NCBI RefSeq assembly: GCF_949628215.1
Contig: NC_134280.1
Location: 11,481,795-11,545,794, forward strand
Reading direction: 5' to 3'
Source: Phalacrocorax aristotelis
Lineage: Eukaryota; Chordata; Aves; Suliformes; Phalacrocoracidae
DNA: 64,000 nt
The translations under genes were made by a program, and so were the position numbers. The notes beneath the pieces were generated by a model. The model did no database searches. It saw only the letters and a list, made by a program, of their open reading frames with translations, and had not been told where the DNA came from. This document shows positions 25,084 through 39,300 of the stretch, piece by piece. Every line of letters starts with the position of its first letter. Within the stretch, counting starts at the first letter, position 1.

Positions 25084-28000
25084 GGGAAGGGACGGGAAGG
25101 GGGGGCCGCGACTCGGCGCGGCCCGGCCCGGCCCGGCGCGTCCCGCCCGCATGGGCCGCGCTTGGCCCCGCCGGCGGAGAGGCCGGCGAGCGGGGGATGA
25201 GGAGCGAGGCGGTGGGTGCCTTCCTCCTCCGCTCCCTGCCGTGCGGCGGGGGTGGTGGGTGGGTGCCGGGAGCTCCTTTCCGCTCCCCCCGGCCGACGGC
25301 GGGGCTCCCCCGGCGGAGGCGGCCCCGGGCAGCGGGCCGGCAGCCGCCGCGGGGCCAAGCAGGCCTCGGCGGAGCGGCGGGGATGGGGCCGGCGCTGCCG
25401 GCGGGGCCGTCTGACAGACGGACAGACAAAGAGCCGGGGAAGCTACAGACGGACTGACGGGCGGGCAGGCAGGCAGCGTGTCCCCCCCGTCCCGGTCCCA
25501 CCCGGGCGGCCGTATCCTCCCGCTGCCCGCGCCTCCATTGTTCGCGGTGTAAGAGAGGTGAAGCGTGCCGACTTGTGAAAATTTATTTCGTGTGATTGTA
25601 TTTTTTGAATAACCTTCTCCGAGTCTCCTCTCAGCCGCTTGGAGGAAGCTTTTGCAAGGGACCTCTCTCCAGCGCCGGGAGCTGCTAACAAGTGCCGGGC
25701 TGGAAGGGGATGGGCGGGCGGGGGGACCCGTAGAAGTCATGGGGAAATTTGTTCAGCTTTAAACACTTTCACTCCTCCTCGTCTTTCTTCCCCCAAATTC
25801 CTGCTAAACCTCAGCTGAGACGAGTGCAGCGATGTCTGTATTAAGCTGGTTCATAAAAAGGGAAGACATTTCTGCTGCAAACGTAAATCGTCTCTCTGAT
25901 AGCTTCATTTTCGTAAACTGTTCGGAGCAGCTGTGGGGGCTTTTGCACAACGAAAAAAGAGTAGATATGTAGAATCTACGGATCCCAGCTTTAGTCTTGC
26001 TTTGAAAGTGTACCTGCAGCAAGACCTGCCTCCCTGTCTGCGTACATGTGACATTCTGGTCCAAGAAGTTTTAGATGGTAGAGATGCTTTATTTCTGGTG
26101 AGCAGCATCTTCACCGTTGGTACAAGACATATGACAGAGGACTATGGTTTTTCTCTTGAATAGGGTCTCAGTTGCTTTGTTTATTTGCTGTACTTATTCA
26201 CAGATTTCAGTAATATTTTACAAGCTTGCTAGGAGTATGTACCTGGGCCTGTCGTGCTTTCACATTTCAGAGTGAGTGCCCATATCAGGTTTCGTCTTTG
26301 TAAATGATACAGCTTTTGCAGTTGTTCTCCATGAGTTTAGCGATGCATGCCTTGTGAAGGAAAGAGGTGGAAAAATAGTGCTAACCTGTATCAATTTTTG
26401 AAGGCGTTCTTATGCTGTACTCAAAATTGTACTAGATAAACTGATGGGCTGATCCAGACTTAAAATCTACCCTGCTATGCAAAAAGTTTGCATACCTTTG
26501 GGCAGTGTTAGTTTTCCAGTGTTCCACTTCCAGTGTTTGGGATTCATGCGTGCATCCAGTGACAGCTGTCATCTGCAGAAGCTTTGGCTGTGCTGGGAAG
26601 CTCCAGAGCTCATGAGGCCTGCTTTCCTGTGGATCTCATGGGATCTGCAGGCTCCTGGTACAGGGGACAGTCAGATTCATAGCAGGGGCAGGCAAACCCC
26701 GCTCTTGTTGTGGTGATTAAGGAAAACTCTACAAAATTAATCTTTCAATTGAATGATTTCCTGAAAACAGCTGCCATGGCCTTTCTTGATGAATGCTCAG
26801 CTGAATGTACGTGTGTGTGTGGTTTCCAAAAGTATTTTCTTTGCAGTTGTTTCTGGGTGTCTGCATGCCCCTTTTCCCCAAATATCCATGTAATTAGTCT
26901 GTGAGCTCGTATAACTGAGTAAAACTAAAAAAGATAAGGCTGATCTCTTGTATTTAGCTGCCATGTGCGCATGTACTTCTTCTGTCTTTACTCCTCAGGC
27001 TACATCCTGGGAGAACGGATGTATATGTAACCTATGTTTCTGTTACTGTCCTTCTTGTCCATATGTGTTTAATTTCTACTGTATTAGAAACATATTCTAT
27101 TTATGGAAAATCCTTAATATAATGGATTATGAAATCAAATCAAAAGTAGGTAAGTAGCTACCTGAAGAACCATGGTTGTTAAAAAAAATTGGAAGAGAAG
27201 TTACTCAGAATGTGAAAAGTTGTATTGCAGGCTAGATTGTTCACCTGAAGGAACACGTACTTCTGTAATGTTTTATGTAGGTTCTCAAAAGATTATTTTC
27301 CTTCTCAGTTTAGTGCATACAACTTTACTGGTATTAGGATTTAAAGCTCTGTGGAGCATGCATGTATTCTAGAGAGATTTGGTACCATAAAACCACTGAG
27401 GTTGGAAATTTTTACTTCCAGCTGAGAACTTCAGTGTACCAGCAGTGTTAGAGTTGCTAGAATATATTACTCTAGTGAAATATGGTGACAGTATGTCTAA
27501 AAGAGTTTAGCTCGCTTCTAGATGGGTTCTTTACACCACAGGTTTGATAATGGGAATTTGTGAGTAGTGCAGCTCCGGGTATTGGTCATTAGTGTATGGA
27601 TTTAGGTAACACTTCTTAAAATTTACCATGGGGAGGAGGGGTTTGTTGTATTCTAGTATTTCGGGGAACTGTAGAGTGGGATTGTCTTCTGTATCTGCTG
27701 CTAGAAGTTTGTGATGTTTTTTGTGACTAGGATCTTTGTAGAGCCTTCCTCTGGTGAGGACTGCTATGTGGGCTGTTGTCCTGTTGCAAACATTACAGAT
27801 GGAGAGCTGTCTGTACAGAGCAGCTCGATGGAGTGGGTCTTAATCTATGAAAGCCACTTTAATTACTTAGCAAGATTTGCGATTAAGTTTGGTTTAATTT
27901 TGGCTCTGATATAAAATACATTTTTCTGTGTGAAGTAAGGCAAGTTAAATGAGAACTAGTAATGTTCGTGTAACGTCTTTGATAAATAAACATACTGCTG

Positions 28001-29687
28001 TTGTTCTGGACACCCTAAATATGAAACCAAGGTGTCAGACTTTCTTGTCCAAACTTAACAATGTCCTTTATATTAAATGAATGGGACAAGGAGCGAAAAG
28101 TAAACGCCATTTTGTACTTTGAAGACTCTTAAGTGGATCTAACAGAGAAATAGATTTATTTTCTTTAAAACAAATACTTTTTGTGCCTTTGCCTGGCATT
28201 GTAATCATAGCTGCCTTTCAAACCAGCATCACTTATGATGAAAGAGATTCAAGCCTTCAGTGTGCAGTCTGATCTGATCTGCATAACTGAACATTTAGAG
28301 ACGAATGAAGTCCCATGAAGTCGCCATAGGTGTAAGCAGACATGGGTGTCTACTTCAGTCAGGTTGCAGGGCTTATGTGAAGGATTGCTACTGCAATTAA
28401 TGTGCACTTTAATTGGTTTGGTTTTTTGACAGAAATACTCTGGGGAAAATAATATTTCCTGGAGTACTGAGATTCATGAAGTATTTTTTTGCCTTTTTCC
28501 CCACTTCTGTATACTTGCCTCTATGCAGAAACCCTTGAACTAGTATTGAGGTTATACATTTAACTCTCTGTTGTTTGAGAGCTGAGACATAGCTATTGAC
28601 AGGACATGTCGACAAAATACAGCCACTGGCTATAACATATAGCTATATGCCAAGCACAAACTTCTGTCTAACAAAAGAAAATGCATTTAGGTTTTCACGA
28701 GATTTATTTTCATTTACACAAATCCTGTTAGTTACTTTATTTCAGTACTTTCCAGTGAAGTTAAAAACACAACTCCATCTGTTTAGCTCATTAGTACTCT
28801 ATATAAATTTTAAATATACAATTTTTTCATCATCTGCATAGAACAGAATATTTTATACATCAGCAATAATGCCATAAAGTATGCAAGTGACACAGGTTTA
28901 ATCTATTTAAATTACAAATTATTGTACAAATGAAAATACAATAACATATGTGAGTATGACAATATTATAAGTTATTAAACTGTCTTCCCTTGACTGCATA
29001 TAGAGATACTCTTCGTATATCATTCAGAGATTCAGCATGTTGAATAAAATATCTGGGAAAATTCATAATATGTTCTCAGAGAACTTGATTATAAGTGTGT
29101 ACTAAGGGGAAATTCAGTGTCTTTTAGAAAGACTGTGGAAAGCACAACATGCAGAAAGGTTAGAATCTCCTGACAACTTCTTCCATACTGTCAGAATTTT
29201 ATTTTGGGAGATAATATAGAGGCTGGTACTGCTTTTGCTCAGAAATAATTTTTAGTGTACTCTTATGATACTATCAGTGTGTTAATGTATTCAAGGCTAT
29301 AATGTCGAGAGGTAACAGTGCAAATACCGTAATATAGTTAATGTATTACTAATTTATATTCCTTCATTGTCTCATTGCACTTCAGAAAACAGCAAGATAT
29401 TGCTCTTTAACGCGGTGTATATATGTTGGCCTGATCCTGCAACTGATACACTCTACTGGCCTTATTAGTATTACCGTATCTGCATCTTGTCACAGTTACT
29501 GCACAAAACTTTGAGAGTACTGTCTAATTCTTCCCTTATGACTAGGATGACATTTTTATAAGTGCAGAATTAAACAGTCTGATGATAAAATGAAATCTGT
29601 GTGGGAAGAAGTTCTAACCTGCAAACAGCAGTAGGATATAATTTATGAACAGCCTATCAAATATAAACTGTCTAGATCTCTTGCACT

Positions 29688-29707
29688 GGGGGGGGGGGGG
29701 GGGCGGG
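29688..29707 (+). repeat. Sixteen-base poly(G) run
   Basis: Sixteen consecutive G are followed by C and three more G, on the sense strand of the presumed ZNF148 first intron. Four or more G-triplets are available, so both the DNA and the nascent RNA could form a G-quadruplex. Run length may vary through slippage or sequencing error. Confidence 0.9.
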
Positions 29708-30187
29708 AACAAACCAAAAATCAAGGTGCCTGTAAAATCTCTGCAAAACAACATAATTTCTCGATGTAACAAGTGATGTTACTAATTCATAAAGGTGTTG
29801 TGATATCTGTGCATGTGAACTCAGATCTGAGGCTGGATAAGTCTTCTGCTCTAAAATTGTTTCAAATGGTGGCTACATGCTTAAGGTGAAAAGATGTCCA
29901 TTCATCAAATTTTTGACAAATACCTTAATGTTTTTGTAATAATTTCCCATGAAGTCTGTATTAACTTTTATTACTTATGTACCCCCAAACTGGTTTACAA
30001 TACCAGTAATATCATGACCAGGTCATGTTACCTTAGTGCAAGAGATGAAGTGAGAAATATTGATGCTGGGCAGATTTGACATAGTCATATGTTCACTAGC
30101 AATGTTTTAGAAAGGGGAAACAAACGTCTTTTTGCGCACTCTGAATTCTATCCTCTACGTGATTGCCCTGAAAATTTGTCAGATATC

Positions 30188-30204
30188 TTTTTTTTTTTTT
30201 TTTT
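30188..30204. repeat. Poly(T) run of 17
   Basis: An uninterrupted run of 17 T in the first intron region. No adjacent retroelement body is recognisable. Confidence 0.8.
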
Positions 30205-33200
30205 CTTTTGCTGGGTTTAGATTTGACACAAGAAAGTGGTGATATGCTCCTAAAAAGTATGTGCGCATAGGTATGTCCATGTAAAGCACTTGTATCAGGT
30301 ATTTATGACGATGTCTGGCCTAAATCTCTAGCCATCAAGTATGAGAAATGTTCAGCATAAAGTAAAGTTTGTTTTGCCAAACAGTAAGCAGCACGCTATG
30401 TGAATTAGCTGTCTGGGATGTAGCTGTGTTTTGTAGTTTACTGGGAAAGGGGCAAAGCAAGAAAGCAACTTCTAAATTCACTGGCTTTCTGCAGGCTTCC
30501 TTTTGTAGTTAAAACTATTTAGTCTTGTTTTCAACAAGTGAATCTGTAGTATTGCATTGCAAACATTCTTCAGTTTTATAAAGGGAGGGGAGAGGGAGCA
30601 AAATTAGTATTAAAGCCAAGAAATGAGTACATTTCACGGGATCTGTGGATGTTTTTTTAGTCTGTAAGCATTATAGCAGTCAGTATTTCCAGATGCAGTA
30701 GGTGATTTCAGACTTCTTCAAATAAGAGTACTTTAAAGCAAATTATCATCTCTGTTGTTGACCTCCTGAAGTATGACTCTCTTCTGGTTTTGACCACATA
30801 CACAGTGTTTCCTAACAGAGATCTGGTATATGAGAGTCTGTCAGATAAAATATATATGAGATGACAATTGTCAGGCCTTTAAGTTGGGTCATTTCTAGAT
30901 ATAACAGTAACTATATAAATAAATTTAAGAAATATTCTCATTTTGTGTCCTTAAACTTTCTTTTAACAAAGGAGTTTTTCATTAAAAGGATTAGTAAACT
31001 CAACCAGTTCCCATTTTGCTGAAGTAATCGTATGCTTCTTACCTTGAAGAAAACTTTTGTAATGACCCCAGTAGGTCAAGTGTAGAGGGAGGTGGTCAAT
31101 CCTCAGGGTATCAAGATGTGATACAAATATTTAAGACCACGCTCGCTTGCAGTTTTCCTAGAAGTGTCTGTGGAATATTGGTTTTCAGCTTAGAGTCTGA
31201 CCTTATAATAATTTTTTTTTTGTAAAACCTAGTGTGAAGGTGCCCTGTGTGAATATTGCTTTAACAATATCAAACTAAAATGAATCATTCATATGGGAGA
31301 AAGTCTGCCGTCATCCCTCAAGGAGGAAAGCTTTATTAGGCTGCTGTTCTCAGGAGCTTCCTCTGTCACTGGTGAGCCTGACAGTTATACTCTGTGATGA
31401 ATTTTCATCTGAGTCAGCAAAATGGTGTGGACGTTATGCGATTGGGGATTGGGAAATCTTGTATTGTTAGGGGGTGTAAGGAAGTACGCAAAAGCTACTT
31501 GGCTTTCAGGTTGCTTTTTCCTGATAGATATTATGATATTTTCTTTTTAAATGACTTGTAGAAGAGAATTTTTATGTGTTTAAAATGTACTTTTTTGTGA
31601 TCACAATCTGTTTATACCCAACATGAAATTAAGGGATTGGGAGGGGGAATAAAATAGACTTTCTAGGAAAAGAGCATGCAGAGGATGATCATCCAGTTGT
31701 CATAGTATATTGCTTGAATATGTAGAATAGATGTCAATTTGTAGACAAAACCGGTGGGCTTGTTGTCTTAATCTGGCAGTTAAAAGTAGATCATGCAAAC
31801 CAGGCATGTTCAGGCTTTTCTGATGCCTGTTAGGAACCTATACTTTGTGTTATATACACTGTATTGGACCAAATACAAGGCAGCTTGAACTGTGAGTTTA
31901 CTGTCACTTTTCAGGGAACAGCAATGTAAAAGAACAAACAGATGGAAAACCTGATCTCTCAATTATTTGCATGACCTTGCAGTTTACTGTCTACTGAGCT
32001 GTTGTGTCATCCCTGGCTTATATTCCCTATAGGTCACAGGGCAGGTGTGGGGCTTTCCACAGTTGTGGTGATGAGAGTATGGCTGCATATCCAGAAAGCA
32101 CAGGATCTGTTGTAGTTATGTGTTACGTGCCTAATATTTGCTTTAAAATTGGGCAACTCTTCATTTCCTATCTCTGGTTGGGCACAAGTTCAGCAAAGTT
32201 GTCTCGGCTCTGGTGCTTGCATCTTGGGCGCCTGAAATTGTTGCCGTTACCGTGGGACACATCTGTGCATTGAGGGAACCTGGGTGAGTGCAGCTGCTCT
32301 GGTGTGCTGAGGACTTGAGGAAACTCTTTACATGGTTGCATGAGAAAACAGTATCTGGAAAGGAGTCCATAAACACAGGACATGCTGGGTTTTTTTCTCT
32401 TACCAGAACCCTGTAAGAGTATTTTCTTACTTTACAGACTGGTTTCTTGCTTAGTAGTGTGGATTGTACTGAATGTCTTTCACTAAGGCTTGGCTTCAAC
32501 ATGAAGTAATTTGGCTCTGGGTTCTCAGAAATTTCAGACCTCTTTGGGATGGTAGCTCTTAATTGTTGGCCTGTGAATTAATGGCATTGAGAACCTTCAA
32601 GATTTTTGTTCCTAGTAATTATAGTTGTTATAAACACGAATCATATCTTTTGATCAATCTGAATTTCTGATTTAGTGTATTCTAGCACTTAATTAGCGAG
32701 AATTAGCTGCAGGGTACCAAAGTCATTGAGGTAGAATCCAATTTCCACAATCTTTTTATTCAAGAGGGCACAATCCTGAGAAGTCTGAGTTTTATTTTTT
32801 GAATTATTTTCAATGTTAGTTAATGGGCCAGAATATCTATGTTATTGCTCTTATAAAATGGCTTCTAGACATCTCATGTTTTGGCTTGCCTTGATCTGAA
32901 AATGGGCTTAAGTGCTTTAAAATTGTTTGAGAAATGTAAAACTGTAATGAGGAGTAATCACCTTGGGGTATGTGATAGAAGTCAGCAGGATTCCTTGTAC
33001 ATATTGTTCTCGGAGTATCAAGGTGAAGAGTTACCTGGAAGTTCTTGTTGGGGTTGTGGGTAGTCGTTTGAAGAGGATGCACTGCAGAAGCACACTGGAT
33101 TTAGTAGTTACTTGATTTGAGGTTTTTTTTTCCCTTTGGCGTGAGGATCAGCCAGATTAAGAGACGCTGATTTACAATTCTGGAATTTTATGTAACTGGG

Positions 33201-36200
33201 ATAGGAGTAGCTCTTAGTTGGTTTAATCTGACCACACATGTTCGTTATCAGTAGGGAGGTGATGGATTTCTTGCAACAGTGTGGAAAAAAAAAAATCCCT
33301 AACTGTACAGAAGTGTACTATTAAAAAACTTTTGTTGTCTTGGCAAATTTACATGGTCTGTAACACACTCGTGTTCCAATAGGGGAGGGTTAAGAAACTG
33401 ACCTAGTCGCTTACTTGTGTGAATTTAAAGTTTATTTTTACTGTTTCTCCCTCTGGCTGATTTCATACTGTCTTTAGATGCTAACGTGTGTCTGTTTATG
33501 TGCTGACTCTTCTGCTTATTCTTGACAAAGATGCTTGATACTGTTCTGATGCTGTTATAACAGAGTGCTGGTTAGGCCACAGCAATTCCACTGATGAAAA
33601 TCGCTCCTTGGTGCCCAGTTCATAACTGGTTCAATACTTTGAAGAACAGTGATAGATTTTTTGTGTGTGTGTTCACTGTTGGTCAGCAGTCTCCCTAATG
33701 GAGCATCGCAAGATTATCTGCTCCTTGTTTTTCATGCATTAAAGGAAAGAAAGGGCTACCACTAAAACCTACTGTCCGAGAGGCTGCTTCTAACGATACC
33801 TAAATCACTGTGACTGCACTGTTTCTACATCCTTATACAGCTGCCACCTCTGAAGTGTCCAATCACCTAATGGAAGTATCTCGTGTGTTATGATTAGTAA
33901 CTGTCACCTGTCATTCTTTTTCTTTCCTCAGGACATTATTAGATGGGCTTATTTTTTTCCGTTGACTGTATTGCATGTGTGTGGCCTTGTGTTTATGTTA
34001 GCAGAGTGGAGTAGATGTTTATGTGCTTGAAGTAGTTTATTTTCTATGTTTCATGTTTAGTTTTGTAATTTTTAGTTGCTAAGTGTATTAGTCTCATGGA
34101 ATAGGTCCCTGAAAGGCCATTATTTTTATTGTATGTAGCATATACCTGTGGTGTTTGAGGAGTGGAGTGAAGCAGTCAACCAAGGTCTGTGTCTTAGAGC
34201 TTTAGGAAGGGCTCTTTCAGATCTTCCAGCCCAGACCACTGGTGGCTCTGAATGATGACCACTGAAGGTAACACTGTAGTGTTTAAAAAACAATATAGAA
34301 AGCATAGGATTTGCTTGGTCTGCCTGCAGTGAATATTTTACTGAAGAGGTATTCATTCTATCATATTTAGGACTAACTGGATTTTTTGAGGTTAATGTTC
34401 CATGTGTAGGTAGAGGGTATGTTTGAAACACAGATGAAATGCAATAAATATCCATTAAAAATAAAGGTATGCTGGGGTATGACACTGCCTCCTCAGCAGG
34501 TTTAAATGAGAAAATGTTCCTTGCCAGGTCCACCATGTGAAAAGTTAGTCTACAGAGAGCCAACAATATTTTGCAGAATTTCTTTCTAGATGTTACACAG
34601 AATGTAATCTTACCCTGAATAAGTTTACCATAATGAAATTAGGTGGGGGAAAAATTGTGTAGTTAGTGCATGGCAATGTCCTAAAATTGAAATTACAACT
34701 TAGGAGAATGGTTCCTGTGTTCTGAAATACTCGCATTGCCCTCACAGCCTGAGAGCCCCTGTTGAAATAATGTTTTCAAATATTAGAGTAAGATCTAGAA
34801 ATATTTCCTGTGCTCTGCAAGATCTGTTTTGTATCTGTTATCCATGACCTTCTCACCTATGGTTTAGATTACTGTTTGTATTTTCCTGAAATTTTTCCGT
34901 ATGCTGTCATCTATGTAAATGAGGGATGTCTTCCAGAATCTCTGAGACTACTTTTGCTGCTAACTTCAAAGCTTCTGGATGAAAAAGCTTCTTGATTATA
35001 CTTCTGTTAGCTTATTGTCCAATGTTATTTAGTCTACATGGACATATTAAGTAATTGGCTTGAATTTTTTCTGCCTTTAACAAAACAATGAAGCTGAAGT
35101 AAGGATATTACAGGAAAGAAAAACATGCGCTTAAAAGAACAGGTTTAGGTGTAAGTCAAGCACGCAAATGTTAAAATTGCACCATTGAGCTCTTCCTGTG
35201 CCATTCTAAGTGTATGTACATCACTACATTACTAATATATTGTACCTTAATATTGTATTGTAGTCTTTTGTGATACATGACCACGATATTCCCCCCAGAA
35301 GTCCCTACCTTCTCGAACATACAGGAAACATGCTGCTCACTGAATAAGCAGCTGCTCTGTAATTTGCTTTTTTCTTGTTGCATAACATGTGTTCTCTGAT
35401 TGTGCTCTGCTTAATCCTGCTCTAAAGTGGAATTAATATATTTCTTTGTGAAACTTCTGTAGCAGTATCAGTGGGTTTGCGAGGCCCTTGTAGATAGTTC
35501 CTGCTGCTCTCTTCACACCTAAATCCTAGGTGGGTCATTGCCCCTGTTTTGGGGACAAGGAAGTGGAAATACGGGGTGTGGGGAACAATTTGCCAAGATA
35601 ACGATTTGCCCAACAGCAGTGGCAGAGCTGAGAAAAGAAGCCAAATCTCTTACAGTTCTGTTACAACATCATGGTGGTAACCACAGTTTCTCTCTTCAGT
35701 CTTACTATCTTGCTTACCTTTTCTTGAGGACAGTCCTGTACCTGTGTGCCCCCATTCCTCTAGCGATTCTCCACCAAAGTGGCTACTCTGTGTTAGAAGC
35801 CTACTGGTTGGGCTTTCTGATCAGTGGTTAGGTCCCAGGAGAGGCCAGATCCTCTTCCCACCTTCTCCCAGTAGTTACCTAAGTAACTGTTGTGGGCTTA
35901 CCTTTCCATCTGACGTGTGCTGCCACCTGCCCTCAGGAGCTGTGCTGGCCGCAGGAGCAAGAGCACTGTAAACTGATTAGTTCACCCTTGCGGCCTATAT
36001 TGAACGTTGCTTATTCTTAGAAGTATTTCACTATGCCTCAGGGAAAAGAAATGGATATTTCTTATTTTATGGCTGGAGAATTGATTCCTGGGAGTAAGAT
36101 GAGAATTTGTGTTCGTTGTGGATGTCCATTGAGCTCTTTAAGAGTTTTGTGTTTTTTTTTAAAAATCCGTATACGGTATTGCATCCGTCTTTGTATTTTC

Positions 36201-36323
36201 AAAGTATTGCTGTCATTGATTTAATTGCAGCTTTGAGTACTCAGCATTTAGGGTAAATCTGACACAAATGTGTAAGGATAAGCACCCAGAAAATGAGGAA
36301 AGTGTAATTATTAGTCACCTATT

Positions 36324-36361
36324 AAAAAAAAAAGAAAAGAAAAAAAAGAAAAAAGAAAAGA
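36324..36361 (+). repeat. A-rich homopurine tract (A/G only)
   Basis: About 37 bases of A runs punctuated by single G. It is a low-complexity homopurine stretch, probably a degenerate poly(A)-like tract in the first intron region. Confidence 0.8.
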
Positions 36362-39300
36362 TTTGTTAGAAATGGCTTTTGTAGAATTGGCAGGATCCAG
36401 GATAGGATCCTATTTTGCAGGGTAGCATTCAACTGCTCAAATGGTAGTGACTTTCTTTTCCCGCTGTCTGTTTCTTGTTTCAGCACTTGCAACAAATGGA
36501 GCAAGGATATTACGAACTATCTCACTAGTTTGACGTATTTCTATGGAGCAGATCCATTCAGTGTGCCGAAGGAAATGATGTTCTGTAGACAAAGATATAT
36601 ACCATATAAATACATATATCATATATATAATATTTCAATTAAAAAATTATCACAGTGCCAGTAAGCTAGAGGGGCAAATTATGATGAACCAAGGTACCTT
36701 AATTGTGGTATCCCTGACTTCTGTATGTTTGCATGCAACTTTTGTATTCTCCCAACGCTTTTTGTGTGTTATGTTTTAAGGATTTTTGAAAAGCAATCTG
36801 GAAGGAAAAAGCATAAATTCTGTTATATGTACATCTCTATAGACCTGTGCCATTTGGGCCAGTAGAGTAACTGATATCAACAGCAGATTGTCATCTTCTG
36901 TAAAACAACGCTAGCATAGTGCTAGTGATGAGAGGAGATGCTTCACAAATACTTGCAGAGAGTAGAGGAGTGGTGAGACCCAAGGAATTTAAGGGCTTGT
37001 CAAAAAAAAAAATCACAGTTTTTAAAAAGCAACATATTTTTCTTTTCTGTTTATTTTCAAGGTGAAATTATATGAGATGGGCTGAGACAGGCAGGCTGTG
37101 AATGCTGAACGCAGAAGGGCCCGCTCCTGCTCCCTGTTTTGAGCTGCTTCTGACACACTCTTTACGGTAAATCCAGTCAGTGAGTTAACCTGGCAGAAAA
37201 ATAATAATTTAAAAAAAAAAAATTGCCAGGCTGGTGGACTGCATAAACCAGTATGTATGTATATGAGCACCAGAGCACGCACAAAAGATAGGGTGGATTC
37301 TCACAGTTAGGCGGAAGGAGCAGGATCGCCCCTTTCAATGATAGTTAGCTGTTAGATTGGCCCAAATATGTCATATAACTGCCCTGTTATCAAAATCAAA
37401 TGAAAAAACATTTGATATGTTATTTGAAATATTTTTACAAAGGTTCAGCTTGAGGCATGCATGCGCTACCTGAAATTTCACAAAATTTTAACCTGTTAGA
37501 CTGAAGTTATAAACTACTAAAAGTACTCAGAAGATGCTGGCTAGCCTTAGTTATGTCTAGTGCTTTCTTTTCTGCATATAAATTTCATCTGAAGTCTGGA
37601 GTGAGCACTTTTGAGTGCCTCATAGTGTAAGGGCAGATATTCTGCATTGCTCTTCTGGGGTTAGCTGTACAGTGGTAGAAAATCCCATATAAATCCCCAA
37701 AATAACTATTTTCTGGTTGTTTATAATATAGTGCTGCAAAATCCATGGACTTTTTTTTCCAGAAAAAAAGTGATATTGCCTATGATTTTTTAAAAAATAT
37801 TTAACGTATGTTGCTACACTGACATCCCTGTGGATCTTGATATGTAACCATGGCTTTGTTAATGTAGTATCAAAAGCTTTCCGGTACACACGTTTGATAT
37901 TAGATTATGGTTATTCAAGTGATGATCTAATTCTGATTTTAGGATAAGCAAGGTGGCAAAGATTTTCACACATGGATAATTTTGTGCATGATAAGTAGAT
38001 TTTCTGTGATTAATCCTGTTTATTGTAATAGGACTATTCACAGCTCAGTATGAGTGTAAATCTTTGTGCGATCAGGCCTGGTACTGGCATGTGTTCAGCA
38101 ACATGAAGCATTTAGAAATAACTGTGCAACAAGTCTTAAGAGCATTTGTATCATATGTTACATTTTAGAATGTGTTAATTTTATGATCTGTGAACCTTTC
38201 ACAATGATTTATGTTTGATTACTTTCTTTTTGCAAGTCAACACATTTTAATTCATTCTTATAAACACTTGTGTTAATTTCAAAATCTTTCTAGCTATATC
38301 TTATTTTGCTCAGTGGGCAGAAAGATAATTTCATTTCAAGTTATTTATTTAGAACCATTAAGTAGGGTATTACTTTTTATTTTCCAGGCTTCTACAGTAC
38401 ATTAAAAATTGAACTTCTGATATTGTGAAAGCTAGCTGTGTTTCCTTTTGTATTGGACTCTGTCCATATTTTAATAGTGCAAATAAATATCTTTTCTGAT
38501 GTGAAAATACTCAACACGTTTCATGTCCTGACAGGGTTTTTAAGTGGACATTAGGAACCTCTCAAGTTCTAATTTTTTCTTTCGTTTGGACAGGCTTGCA
38601 TTGTTGGCAGTTTTATTCATGGTAATGCTTAAACATAACATGAATTATGCACTTGTTTTAAATATGCTACTAGGCCATGTTGCTATCTCTTTCTTCATTA
38701 GCATTAGGAACTGCAGAATTATTTGAGACTTCTCTACTTCTTCTGAGGAAGAAAGCTCTGAGAACGTAGATACACATTTTACCCCGATCTATATTTGGCA
38801 TAGCTTTTAGGTATGTCAGCATGGCAGCTGTAACTCCTACGTTTGTGTGTGTACGTTGCATTTGCAGAGCAGTTTCACAATATGCTTTAATCTAATCTAA
38901 CCACTGACTGTTGCTGAAAGAACCGGTCCTTTTCCCTCCTCCCTTCTTCTTCACTTGTCCATCTCCCGTACACCCCATCTGCATGGTCCCATTGATCCGA
39001 AGGAAAGCTAATGGCTTTTCTGGTGGGTACGCTTTTGTCCGACACCCTTCCTAGTTGCACAGCGCTGTGCTTAACCTGGTGAAGGCAACAAGAAGGTCTA
39101 ACTGCGGGAGAGGTGCAAGGCCCTACCCCTTTGGGTGGGTGCCCCACGTATCAGATTGTTTCTTGCAGCTGTATCATTGAGAGTTGGGTTGACATTTTCT
39201 AAATGAGAAAACACACCAAATATCTCATTGGAATGGCCTTTTGGTGTCTTGTTTCCCTATCTGAATTTCATAATGGATTTATTTTAATCTTCACTTTCTG

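Larger units (their letters stand above)
24300..25560 (+). promoter_or_regulatory. ZNF148: CpG-island promoter of ZNF148
   Basis: GC content and CpG density rise abruptly near 24.3 kb and fall back to AT-rich DNA near 25.56 kb. The island holds many GC boxes (GGGCGG/CCCGCC type) and runs of CCG and GGA triplets. I see no convincing TATA box. It is the only such island in the window and lies upstream of ZNF148 on the same strand, which makes it the likely TATA-less housekeeping-type promoter. The exact start site cannot be read from sequence. Bidirectional activity is possible. Long open frames on both strands here are by-products of GC-rich DNA. Confidence 0.85.

Noticed and set aside
24377-25740. 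Long overlapping open frames on both strands of the CpG island (up to 329 codons)
   Set aside because: They are Pro/Arg/Gly/Ala-rich and occur in several frames at once, as expected where stop codons are rare in GC-rich DNA. No conserved family motif is seen.
34126-34566. 146-codon minus-strand frame in the first intron region
   Set aside because: No recognisable domain, no splice context and AT-rich surroundings; a frame of this length can occur by chance in 64 kb.
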